NCBI GenBank assembly: GCA_938083445.1
Contig: CALKCP010000003.1
Location: forward strand, 216,979-280,978
Direction: 5' to 3'
Origin: an uncultured Ulvibacter sp.
GTDB lineage: Bacteria; Bacteroidota; Bacteroidia; Flavobacteriales; Flavobacteriaceae
Length of the DNA stretch: 64,000 nt
Positions 56,626-64,000 of this stretch are shown piece by piece. Numbering within the stretch: position 1 is the first letter of the stretch; each line of letters starts with the position of its first letter. A model generated the notes under the pieces. It saw only the letters and a program-made list of their open reading frames with translations. It ran no database searches and was not told the DNA's origin. Both the position numbers and the translations under genes were made by a program.

Positions 56626-58194
56626 ATGGCAGGAGGAAGTCTATCCCCAAGACAGAAGATGATTAACCTAATGTATTTGGTTTTCATCGCTATGTTAGCA
56701 TTAAATATGTCCAAAGAAGTGTTATCTGCTTTTGGATTATTAAACGAGAAGATAAGCAATGCAAATGTTGCTACAGAAGAAAGAAATACAGCGTTCATGG
56801 CCGGACTTGCCACAAAAGCAAAAGACGAACCAGAACAATACGCCGCCGTAAAAGATCAAGCGGATATAGTTTCATCAATTTCTGAAGAATTAGACAATTT
56901 TATAGCAAACCTTAAATCGGAATCTATAGCGAAAATAGAAGATCCATCAGATTATGAGGTCATGGATAAAGCAGACTTTTTTGATAAGCGCTTTTTTAAT
57001 GGAGACAATTATAAACCAGAAGGAGAAGCTTTTATCGCTGCAATGAATAAGTACAGTAGTGAAATGAATGCTGCGTTACCTGATAGCTTATATCCAAATA
57101 TCAAAAATGCAATAAGATCGAATTTTTCGACTAGCGAAGTTGAAAATCGTGATGGTAAAATGATCGAATGGTTAAATTACAACTATGAGGGTTTTCCTTT
57201 AGTAGCGTCTTTAACAAAACTTACGCAAATTCAAGCAGACATAAAAACAACGAAGAGCGAGGTGCTTTCAAAAATGTTGGCTGGAAAGCAAGCAGCATCT
57301 TTATCCTTTAGTAATTACTCTACTTTAATGAACGCCTCCAAAACTGCCTACTATACTGGTGAAACATTCGACGGAGCAATTATGTTAGGTCGTACGGATG
57401 CTAGTACTCAACCAAAAAGAGAGGAGTTAACCTTGGATGGAAGAAAGCTTGTAAAGGATACTGATTATATTATTGTAGATGGGGCCGTGAAATTACAGAT
57501 TTCTGCTGGAGCTGCTGGTGATCATAAGATTGAAGGTTTCTTATATTATGGTGAAGGAGGAGACGAAGTTGAGGTTCTTGTTAATACAGGTTTTGCAACT
57601 ATATCAAAACCTAATTCAGCGGTAATTGCAGCAGATAAAATGAATGTGGTGTATCGTGGAGTTGTAAATCCAATGACTGTCTCTATTCCTGGTATTCCAG
57701 ACAATAAGGTGACTGCATCAGGAGCAGGTCTTGTGAAAGTTTCTGGAAGTAAGTATAATATGAGTCCAGGAAAAGGAAGAGAGGTTACGATTACTGCGAA
57801 TGGAACATTGCCCGGAGGTGATAAGGTTAGTACGCCGGCTACGTTCCGTATCAAGGACATACCAAGACCAACAGGAACCATTCGTGGGGAAGATGGTGAT
57901 GGTGGATGTGTACGTATGCAACGCGAAGGTATAACCAAGTCATCAATAGGAGCGGTGCTTCAAGATTTTGATTTTGATTTAAAATTGAATGTGACGGGCT
58001 TTAGTTTTAAAGTTTCGGGACAACCAACAGTGAAATGTAATGGGTCGAAATTAAGTTCACAAGCAACGAGTGCTTTGAAAAGGGCTAAGCGAGGAGAAAC
58101 AGTTCAAATATTTGATATAACAGCGAAGATCGCTTCAAATTCGGGATATAAATTAAAGAAGATATCCCCGATTTGTATTGAGTTAACAAACTAG
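56626..58194 (+). CDS. gldM: Gliding motility and T9SS motor protein GldM
   Basis: The rotor-like partner of GldL, spanning the periplasm to reach the GldKN ring. The 522-residue protein has one N-terminal transmembrane helix (KMINLMYLVFIAMLALNM, about residues 10-30), then a helical first periplasmic domain (to about 220), followed by beta-rich domains (about 225-520), with KTAYYTGETFDGAIMLGR near 240 and IPGIPDNKVTASGAGLVKVS near 360. Length and domain order are typical for the family. Confidence 0.97.
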   Translation: MAGGSLSPRQKMINLMYLVFIAMLALNMSKEVLSAFGLLNEKISNANVATEERNTAFMAGLATKAKDEPEQYAAVKDQADIVSSISEELDNFIANLKSESIAKIEDPSDYEVMDKADFFDKRFFNGDNYKPEGEAFIAAMNKYSSEMNAALPDSLYPNIKNAIRSNFSTSEVENRDGKMIEWLNYNYEGFPLVASLTKLTQIQADIKTTKSEVLSKMLAGKQAASLSFSNYSTLMNASKTAYYTGETFDGAIMLGRTDASTQPKREELTLDGRKLVKDTDYIIVDGAVKLQISAGAAGDHKIEGFLYYGEGGDEVEVLVNTGFATISKPNSAVIAADKMNVVYRGVVNPMTVSIPGIPDNKVTASGAGLVKVSGSKYNMSPGKGREVTITANGTLPGGDKVSTPATFRIKDIPRPTGTIRGEDGDGGCVRMQREGITKSSIGAVLQDFDFDLKLNVTGFSFKVSGQPTVKCNGSKLSSQATSALKRAKRGETVQIFDITAKIASNSGYKLKKISPICIELTN

Positions 58195-58207
58195 TATAGA
58201 ATACGAT

Positions 58208-59110
58208 ATGAATTTTAAAAAAGTGGTTTTAAGTACAGTTGTTGTATTGTTAGGAACGTTTGGTGCGCAGGCTCAAATTAACATTCTTAATGCTACCACT
58301 CCAGATGAAATTGGAAAAAAGACTGTAGATCAGCTCTCCTATGACAATGACAAACCGCTGCCGTATGGTTATACGGATGAACGTGATGTTTTATGGTCTA
58401 AAGCGACATGGGAAATAATTGATCTTGACGAGCGAGTCAATTTTCCGTTGTATTATCCAATTGATACAAATAATATAGGCGCTGAAAGACGTTCGTTATA
58501 TGATGTTTTAGTAAAGAACATCAAAAACGGAAAGATTACAGATATCTATGCCGACTCCTACTTTACAGAAAAGCGAAGTTTAGGAGATTTGGATGCTTCC
58601 TTAGTGTATCGAGATACTACAGATTTAGGTATTGATCAACTGAATGCAGGTGAGGCAGTGGACGCACAATACATAAGAGAGTTTACTTTAGATGCTGGAG
58701 ATATTGAGGAATGGAGAATACGTGGGTATTGGTATCTAGACAAACGTCAAGGCGAATTAAGATATCGTTTGCTGGGTATTTGTCCGGTAGCGGGTGAAGC
58801 GAGAGCTAAGGCATTTGAGGATGACGGTTTCGACAATAAAGTAGAGTTATTTTGGGTTTGGTTTCCAGGAGCAAGAGATGTATTGCATCAAGCAAAGGCA
58901 TTTAATAGAAAAAACACTTCCCAGCCAGTTTCATTTGACCATTTGCTCAACTCAAGGCGTTTCCACGGCGTAGTTTATAAAGAGGACAATGTTCAAGGGG
59001 ATAGAGGAGTAAACGATTATATTAACGAAAACTCCCTGATGCAGTTAATGGAATCGGAGAGAATTCAGGATGTAATTCGAAACATTGAAATTGATCTCTG
59101 GAACTACTAA
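58208..59110 (+). CDS. gldN: Gliding motility protein GldN
   Basis: Periplasmic partner of GldK in the type IX secretion ring. The 300-residue protein has a signal peptide (residues 1-22, ending GAQAQ) and the family segments RDVLWSKATWEIIDLDERVN near residue 60, FPLYYPIDTNNIGAERRSLY near 79, and SRRFHGVVYKEDNVQGDRGV near 242. It starts 13 bases after gldM and is followed by a terminator, closing the cluster. Confidence 0.97.
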   Translation: MNFKKVVLSTVVVLLGTFGAQAQINILNATTPDEIGKKTVDQLSYDNDKPLPYGYTDERDVLWSKATWEIIDLDERVNFPLYYPIDTNNIGAERRSLYDVLVKNIKNGKITDIYADSYFTEKRSLGDLDASLVYRDTTDLGIDQLNAGEAVDAQYIREFTLDAGDIEEWRIRGYWYLDKRQGELRYRLLGICPVAGEARAKAFEDDGFDNKVELFWVWFPGARDVLHQAKAFNRKNTSQPVSFDHLLNSRRFHGVVYKEDNVQGDRGVNDYINENSLMQLMESERIQDVIRNIEIDLWNY

Positions 59111-59132
59111 TAGCTTTAATTTTATATAATTT

Positions 59133-59166
59133 AAACCCTCCTTTGCTTGAGCTTTGGAGGGTTTTC
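59133..59166 (+). terminator. Intrinsic terminator after gldN
   Basis: A nine-base-pair perfect stem (AAACCCTCC with GGAGGGTTT) with a 14-base loop, followed by TC and further T-rich sequence, 22 bases after the gldN stop. It marks the end of the topA/gld transcription unit. Confidence 0.8.
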
Positions 59167-59277
59167 TTATGAACCATATATTGTTTCGTGTAAATAACTA
59201 GAAAAGCCATTCAGTTTTCTCGAATAATGCTGAAGTAGGTTTACAAAAAAAATGGCAATTTAAATTACTGAAAAGAC

Positions 59278-59784
59278 ATGTTTAATACTACTAAAATTTT
59301 GACACTATCAAAATCATTTATGATAGTTCTAATTGTTATTTGTTTAACATCCTGCTCTTTTATGCGGGATAATGCTGTGAACCTTGCTTATAATCTAGAG
59401 GCCGCCGCAAAAAAACTAAAGTCTCAAGAAATTGGAAGTGAGTTCGTAATTAATTTTGAACCTAAGGATTCAGAGGCGCCATTCACCGTTTTAATATTTT
59501 CAGAAAAGGGAGTGACATTTAATGAATTAATTGAAAAAGGACTTGATTCTCTTCTTGTTGAGAATATCTTTCCTCATTTATCTTATATTGATCTGAAGAA
59601 TCGAGCAACACTTGTTGTCTATCAAAATGAGACAATTAGTTTTACTTCTTATTACAGGCGTTTTGTTGATGTGACTACTACCCAAATAATTAATGGTAAG
59701 GGTGATACAGATATTCTTGTGAAAACTATAGGGGTATATCCAAGAGAATTTTCTGATGAAGTCTTATCAATTGAACTACAATGA
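59278..59784 (+). CDS. Lipoprotein of unknown function
   Basis: A 168-residue protein with a lipoprotein signal ending CLTSC (Cys26). The rest alternates helices and strands (NLEAAAKKLKSQEIGSEFVI, EAPFTVLIFSEKGVTFNELI, ATLVVYQNETISFTSYYRRF) without a recognisable domain. It sits alone between the gldN terminator and an FAD oxidoreductase gene, with 148 bases after it. It does not look like a T9SS component. It may be lineage-specific. I cannot propose a function. Confidence 0.7.
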   Translation: MFNTTKILTLSKSFMIVLIVICLTSCSFMRDNAVNLAYNLEAAAKKLKSQEIGSEFVINFEPKDSEAPFTVLIFSEKGVTFNELIEKGLDSLLVENIFPHLSYIDLKNRATLVVYQNETISFTSYYRRFVDVTTTQIINGKGDTDILVKTIGVYPREFSDEVLSIELQ

Positions 59785-59899
59785 GTGTTTAAGTATAAAC
59801 CTCGTCGTCCTTTTTGTTGTCTATAACCTTGAACATACACATGTTTTATTCTTAAACGGGACTAAAACGAATTTATCTTTTTTAACTATATATTAAAAA

Positions 59900-59928
59900 T
59901 TGATTTGGTCTTATTCATTATATCTTTG
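59900..59928 (+). promoter_or_regulatory. Bacteroidota-type promoter for the FAD oxidoreductase gene
   Basis: TTG (59900-59902) and TATCTTTG (59921-59928) are 18 bases apart, close to the consensus. The GTG start codon at 59933 is only four bases after the -7 element, so the transcript is predicted to be leaderless or nearly so. Confidence 0.6.
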
Positions 59929-59932
59929 TTGA

Positions 59933-60997
59933 GTGAAGAAAGTTGATTATATAATTGTTGGATTAGGAATTGCTGGAATCAGTTTTTGTGAACAGCTAGA
60001 GAAACACAATAAGAGCTATTTGGTAATTGATTCGGGTAGCAATGCTACCACAAAAATATCTGGAGGTGTTTTTAATCCGGTCGTTTTAAAACGATTTACA
60101 ATTGCTTGGAAGGCCAAAGAAGAAATGGCAAAAAGTCTTTTGTTTTATAAAGGGCTTTCAAATAAATTAAACACCCCCATCGTACATGAAACTTCGGTGC
60201 TTCGAATTTTAAATAGTGTTGAAGAGCAGAATGATTGGATGGTTGCTAGCGATAGGATAGAATTGTCACCTTATCTAGATTCAAAGGTTTTAAAAAATAG
60301 AAATCCCAATATAAAAGCACCTTTTGGCTTCGGAAAGGTAAAAGTTGCCGGAAGAATTTTCCCTTCTCTTTTATTGGAATCATACAGAAACTATCTTCAA
60401 GAAAAGAAACTGCTTATTTCAGAAACATTCGACTATGAGAAACTTTCCGAAGAAAAAAACACCGTCTGTTACAAAAACATTGTCGCTGGAAAGATCTTAT
60501 TTTCAGAAGGAATCGGTGGGCTAAAAAACCCTTTCTTCCCCAAAGGACCTTTCGCAGGAGGAAAAGAATATTTTATTCCAAATAAAGGAGAGTATGTTCT
60601 TATAAAGGCTCCCGAATTGAAGCTAAAAACCCTTTTGAAAGGACCTGTATTCGTTATGCCATGGGGAGAAGATTTCTATAAGGTAGGCGCCTCCTATAAG
60701 CGTGAGGATGCAAGCGAAGGAATTACCGAAGTATCGAAAGATATTGTTTTAACCAAATTAAAAAAAATGATTGCCTGTGATTTTGAAGTGGTGGCCCAAG
60801 AAGCTGGAATAAGACCAACCACTAAAGATCGCCGACCATTTTTAGGCTCCTTGCTTAAAAGTCCAAATAAGGTGTTTTTTAACGGCTTAGGCACTCATGG
60901 CATAATGAATGCTCCCTTCCTTGCTGAAATCCTGTACGAGCATCTAGAAAACAGTCTGGAACTCCCCAAGGAGATGGACATAAGAAGATGCGTCTAA
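59933..60997 (+). CDS. FAD-dependent oxidoreductase (DAO family)
   Basis: A 354-residue flavoprotein. The dinucleotide-binding motif DYIIVGLGIAGISFCEQL is at the very N-terminus, with an acidic strand-end in YLVIDSGSNATT near 30. A second FAD-contact region near the end contains AGIRPTTKDRRPFLG and GLGTHGIMNAPFLAEIL. The DAO fold oxidises amino or amine groups in relatives such as glycine oxidase and the MnmC C-terminal domain, but the substrate is not evident here. The GTG start is supported because the FAD motif starts at residue 4. Genes of this kind often follow gldKLMN in flavobacteria, as I recall. Confidence 0.82.
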   Translation: MKKVDYIIVGLGIAGISFCEQLEKHNKSYLVIDSGSNATTKISGGVFNPVVLKRFTIAWKAKEEMAKSLLFYKGLSNKLNTPIVHETSVLRILNSVEEQNDWMVASDRIELSPYLDSKVLKNRNPNIKAPFGFGKVKVAGRIFPSLLLESYRNYLQEKKLLISETFDYEKLSEEKNTVCYKNIVAGKILFSEGIGGLKNPFFPKGPFAGGKEYFIPNKGEYVLIKAPELKLKTLLKGPVFVMPWGEDFYKVGASYKREDASEGITEVSKDIVLTKLKKMIACDFEVVAQEAGIRPTTKDRRPFLGSLLKSPNKVFFNGLGTHGIMNAPFLAEILYEHLENSLELPKEMDIRRCV

Positions 60998-61066
60998 AGA
61001 TATATTTGAAACGGCATGTATCTCCCACACTTAGAGTCGTTAAGCCTACCAAATAATGATGCTTTA

Positions 61067-61441
61067 TCACCCTACCTTATTAGGGTCGAATTTAAAAAAT
61101 AAGTTAATCCAAATATTTCGCGAAATTCTTGTAATGACTGGGAGTAAAATAATGAGGGTTAAAATGATTGCCATAAAAGTGAGATTTCGACTTAGGCCAA
61201 GAAGTAAATAGGCGATTGTAAATGCAGCCACAGCGATGGCAACACCTACGGCATAACTCACATACATTGCGCCATAAAAAAAGAAGGGCTCAATTTTATA
61301 CTTTGCACCGCAGTTTGAGCAACGCTCTGGCATCTTTAAGGTGTCTTTAATGACGTATGCATTCGCGTTTTTGTAGAGCTTTCCCGTATGGCAAACGGGA
61401 CAAGTACTGGTAAAAATACTATATAGCTTTGAACCTCTCAT
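61067..61441 (-). CDS. DUF983 membrane protein with zinc-ribbon motifs
   Basis: A 124-residue protein. Two CxxC pairs, CPVC near residue 14 and CSNC near 42, form a small zinc-ribbon-like segment before two membrane helices (about 57-82 and 86-106). The segment FYGAMYVSYAVGVAIAVAAF is characteristic of DUF983. Its function is unknown; in other bacteria members are encoded with cytochrome oxidase or copper genes, so a metal role is possible. It is divergent from the ABC-F gene with 65 bases between them. Confidence 0.85.
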   Translation of the reverse strand: MRGSKLYSIFTSTCPVCHTGKLYKNANAYVIKDTLKMPERCSNCGAKYKIEPFFFYGAMYVSYAVGVAIAVAAFTIAYLLLGLSRNLTFMAIILTLIILLPVITRISRNIWINLFFKFDPNKVG

Positions 61442-61506
61442 ATCATTTTTTTAGCGTTACAAAATTAAGCATCTTTGCAAAAATCTTTGCTACAATAGTT
61501 ACATAA

Positions 61507-63423
61507 ATGCTGAACATTCACAATCTTTCCGTTTCCTTTCAGGGAGACTATTTATTTGAGAAAATTACCTTTCAACTTGGTGCCGGTACCCGCGTAGGTT
61601 TGGTGGGTAAAAATGGTGCTGGAAAATCGACTTTGCTAAAAATTATTTCTGGAGAACAAGAATATGATGAGGGGGCGATTGCAATGGACAAGGAGACCTC
61701 AATAGGCTTTTTAAAGCAAGACATCGACTTTGAAAAAGGGCGTTCGGTACTTGAGGAGTCTTACGAGGCGTTTAAGGAAATTAAGTCTTTAGAGAAGCAA
61801 CTCGAGGAAATCAATATTCAACTAGCCGAAAGAACCGATTATGAAAGTGAGAGCTATCACGATTTGATGGTCGATCTAAATGAAGTACAGCATCAGTATG
61901 AGATTCATGGGGGTTATAATTACCAAGGTGAAACTGAGCGTATTTTGCAAGGATTAGGATTTCAACGAGAGGATTTTGATAAACTAACAGAGACCTTTTC
62001 TGGTGGTTGGAGAATGCGAATCGAATTGGCAAAACTCTTACTGCAGAACAATGATATTCTATTGCTCGATGAGCCAACCAATCACTTGGATATTGAATCT
62101 ATATTATGGCTTGAAGAGTTTCTAAAGAACTATGCTGGGGCGGTAGTAGTGGTTTCTCACGATAAAATGTTTCTAGATAATGTCACAAATCGTACGATAG
62201 AAATTTCGCTCGGAAAGATCTACGATTACAACAAACCCTATACACAGTATTTAGTTTTAAGGCAAGAGTTGCGTACCCTTCAGCTTGCCTCACAAAAGAA
62301 TCAGCAAAAGCAGATTGATCAAACAGAAAAACTTATAGAGAAGTTTCGTGCCAAAGCAAGTAAAGCAACGATGGCGCAGTCTCTTATTAAGAAATTGGAT
62401 AAGATAGACCGCATCGAGGTAGACGAAGATGATAACAGTGTCATGACCTTACATTTTCCAGTGTCAATAACGCCAGGAAAAGTGGTCATTGAGGCAGAAG
62501 GTGTTTCAAAAAACTACGGAGACACCGAAGTTTTAAGAGGCGTTGATTTAATGGTAGAACGCGACAGTAAAATTGCGTTTGTTGGACAAAACGGGCAAGG
62601 AAAATCGACACTTGCCAAGATTATTGTGGCTGAGATTCCTTTTGGTGGTGTTATGAAACTAGGTCACAATGTGCAAATCGGTTATTTCGCCCAAAATCAG
62701 GCGGATTATCTCGACGGAAGTAAAACCGTACTAGACACAATGATTGATGCAGCAAATGAAAAAAACCGATCGAAGGTTCGGGATATTCTAGGGTCGTTTT
62801 TGTTTCGTGGAGAAGAAGCCGATAAATACGTTCGGGTATTAAGCGGGGGAGAGCGTAATCGTTTGGCACTGGCAAAACTGTTATTGCAGCCGTTAAATGT
62901 TCTGGTGATGGATGAGCCAACAAACCACTTGGATATTAAATCGAAGAATGTTCTTAAAGAGGCGCTTAAGAAGTTTGAAGGGACCCTTCTACTGGTTTCT
63001 CACGACAGGGACTTTTTACAGGGCCTAACTAATAAAGTATACGAGTTTAAGGATCATAAAATCAAAGAATACCTCGGGGACATCGATTATTTCTTAGAAC
63101 AACGGAACCTTGAAAATATGCGCGAGGCTGAGAAAAGAACTGTAGTGGCTAATGGCGCGAAATCGAAAACAACCTCCAGTAAGCAGGAATACGAAAATCA
63201 GAAGAAGCAAAAGTCTTTGACGAACAAACTCAGTAAAACGGAATCGGCGATTAGCAAACTAGAAAATGAGATTAAGGATATAGATCTTGCATTGGCTTTG
63301 CATTACGATAAAACCATTGCGCAGCCTCACTTTTTTGATAAGTACCAGGCGAAGAAAGAACAACTTGCAAAATTATTTAAAGACTGGGAAAATGTTAGCC
63401 TAAAGCTAGAATCATTCGCATAG
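61507..63423 (+). CDS. ABC-F family ATPase (ribosome-associated translation factor)
   Basis: A 638-residue soluble protein with two ABC domains and no membrane part, typical of ABC-F proteins that act on stalled ribosomes. First domain: Walker A GLVGKNGAGKS near residue 33, signature FSGGWRMR, Walker B ILLLDEPTNHLD. Second: GQNGQGKS near 360, LSGGERNRLAL, VMDEPTNHLD near 477. Between them lies the helical linker (about 225-310) that contacts the peptidyl-tRNA site. A C-terminal coiled-coil (about 545-635) resembles that of Uup, favouring a Uup-type assignment over EttA. Confidence 0.93.
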   Translation: MLNIHNLSVSFQGDYLFEKITFQLGAGTRVGLVGKNGAGKSTLLKIISGEQEYDEGAIAMDKETSIGFLKQDIDFEKGRSVLEESYEAFKEIKSLEKQLEEINIQLAERTDYESESYHDLMVDLNEVQHQYEIHGGYNYQGETERILQGLGFQREDFDKLTETFSGGWRMRIELAKLLLQNNDILLLDEPTNHLDIESILWLEEFLKNYAGAVVVVSHDKMFLDNVTNRTIEISLGKIYDYNKPYTQYLVLRQELRTLQLASQKNQQKQIDQTEKLIEKFRAKASKATMAQSLIKKLDKIDRIEVDEDDNSVMTLHFPVSITPGKVVIEAEGVSKNYGDTEVLRGVDLMVERDSKIAFVGQNGQGKSTLAKIIVAEIPFGGVMKLGHNVQIGYFAQNQADYLDGSKTVLDTMIDAANEKNRSKVRDILGSFLFRGEEADKYVRVLSGGERNRLALAKLLLQPLNVLVMDEPTNHLDIKSKNVLKEALKKFEGTLLLVSHDRDFLQGLTNKVYEFKDHKIKEYLGDIDYFLEQRNLENMREAEKRTVVANGAKSKTTSSKQEYENQKKQKSLTNKLSKTESAISKLENEIKDIDLALALHYDKTIAQPHFFDKYQAKKEQLAKLFKDWENVSLKLESFA

Positions 63424-63535
63424 TTGTATTTGTAGTTTTAAGTTAAATGTACGCTTCGAATGCACAGATTACTTTACTGAATGCCCAAACCCACTTAAAA
63501 TTCTGCTAAATACCCGGCAAAATTAGTGGAACTTC

Positions 63536-63561
63536 AGTTACTGCAACTTAGGGCAGTAACT
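63536..63561. repeat. Perfect nine-base-pair inverted repeat upstream of the CPXCG gene
   Basis: AGTTACTGC (63536-63544) and GCAGTAACT (63553-63561) around an eight-base loop. It is 15 bases before the CPXCG start codon. No T run follows on the plus strand, so it is more likely an operator or mRNA hairpin than a terminator. Confidence 0.5.
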
Positions 63562-63576
63562 AAATAGAACTATGTA

Positions 63577-63759
63577 ATGGAAGAGCACTTTTTTCAATGT
63601 CCGTACTGTTGGGAGCAGATTTCTATGTTGTTGGATGCTTCGGTTGGCAGCGAGAAATATATAGAAGACTGTGAGGTGTGTTGCAACCCCATTGAAGTGC
63701 AGTTTTCGTTCGAAGATGGCGAGCTGACTCGTTTTTCAGCAGAAAATATCGAGCAATAA
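63577..63759 (+). CDS. CPXCG motif-containing cysteine-rich protein
   Basis: A 60-residue protein with CPYC near residue 8 (here followed by Trp) and a second Cys cluster CEVCC near 34, enough for a zinc ribbon. The acidic tail and the ENIEQ end are typical of this small family. No function has been established to my knowledge. It lies between the ABC-F gene and the initiator tRNA gene. A nine-base-pair hairpin precedes its start. Confidence 0.82.
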   Translation: MEEHFFQCPYCWEQISMLLDASVGSEKYIEDCEVCCNPIEVQFSFEDGELTRFSAENIEQ

Positions 63760-63775
63760 TATAATTGAAAAAGAC

Positions 63776-63805
63776 TTGCATTATATGAAAACCATCGTAT
63801 CTTTG
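63776..63805 (+). promoter_or_regulatory. Consensus Bacteroidota promoter for the initiator tRNA
   Basis: TTG (63776-63778) and TATCTTTG (63798-63805) are exactly 19 bases apart, the ideal spacing for the primary sigma factor of Bacteroidota. It lies about 73 bases before the mature tRNA, leaving room for a short leader to be processed. Confidence 0.75.
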
Positions 63806-63877
63806 CAATCCGAAATGAGTCTGACGGTATTATGAGCCGTAAGTTAAAAGCTAAGAAGACAATTTTGGTATTTACAT

Positions 63878-63950
<73 letters not shown>

Positions 63951-63955
63951 CTAAG

Positions 63956-63985
63956 AAAACCAGATACAAAAGTATCTGGTTTTTT
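63956..63985 (+). terminator. Intrinsic terminator after the tRNA
   Basis: A 12-base-pair perfect stem (AAAACCAGATAC with GTATCTGGTTTT, four-base loop) followed by more T, starting six bases after the tRNA end. Confidence 0.88.
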
Positions 63986-64000
63986 CATTTGTGAGAAATC

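Overview
The window is AT-rich chromosomal DNA of a Bacteroidota bacterium, almost certainly a member of the family Flavobacteriaceae. Supporting signs are a complete gldK-gldL-gldM-gldN set (type IX secretion and gliding motor), an exosortase F pair, a GYDIA-type GHMP kinase beside a class II HMG-CoA reductase, several small flavobacterial families (HYC_CC_PP, DUF983, CPXCG), and Bacteroidota-type promoters with a TAnnTTTG -7 element. About 57 protein genes and one initiator tRNA are supported. No stretch of more than 300 bases lacks a gene, and I saw no insertion sequence, prophage, CRISPR array or rRNA.

Layout. 1-6.2 kb: end of an outer-membrane protein gene, a TPR protein, lptC, a small membrane protein, a CNNM/CorC-like protein and a PpiD-like foldase. 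6.2-8.5 kb (minus): HMG-CoA reductase and GHMP kinase. 8.6-14.7 kb: dipeptidyl peptidase IV, two POT peptide transporters and a periplasmic thioredoxin-like protein. 14.7-19.5 kb (minus): surE, a membrane protein, lpxB, a C40 peptidase and comEC. 19.8-23.2 kb: a Prc-like protease and an orphan DppC-like permease. 23.3-30.4 kb (minus): the purH-mreB-mreC-mreD-mrdA-rodA elongasome operon. 30.5-38.1 kb: a MacB-like permease, a GAF/fRMsr-like protein, the exosortase F pair, and a cysteine-rich metal-handling group (DUF3347, HYC_CC_PP, TonB-dependent receptor, HMA protein). 38.2-44.9 kb (minus): groES-groEL, and miaB - sigma-54 activator - lptE - TPR - secG. 45.2-50.4 kb (minus): DUF4956 - CotH kinase/beta-helix - VTC polymerase - metallophosphoesterase-like lipoprotein. 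50.7-59.1 kb: topA, a degenerate ureohydrolase, gldKLMN. 59.3-64 kb: a lipoprotein, an FAD oxidoreductase, DUF983, an ABC-F ATPase, a CPXCG protein and the initiator tRNA.

Most of the window serves the cell envelope: LPS transport (LptC, LptE, LpxB), protein export and folding (SecG, PpiD, GroESL), wall elongation, type IX secretion, and outer-membrane nutrient or metal uptake. The best candidate for an undescribed system is the four-gene DUF4956-CotH-VTC-phosphoesterase operon. It pairs a polyphosphate-polymerase fold with a secretory-type kinase, a membrane protein of unknown function, and a phosphoesterase-like lipoprotein whose first and last metal motifs are altered. Next come the metal-relay operon, in which all four proteins carry Cys pairs or conserved cysteines, and the ureohydrolase-like pseudoenzyme fused by overlap to topA just upstream of gldK.
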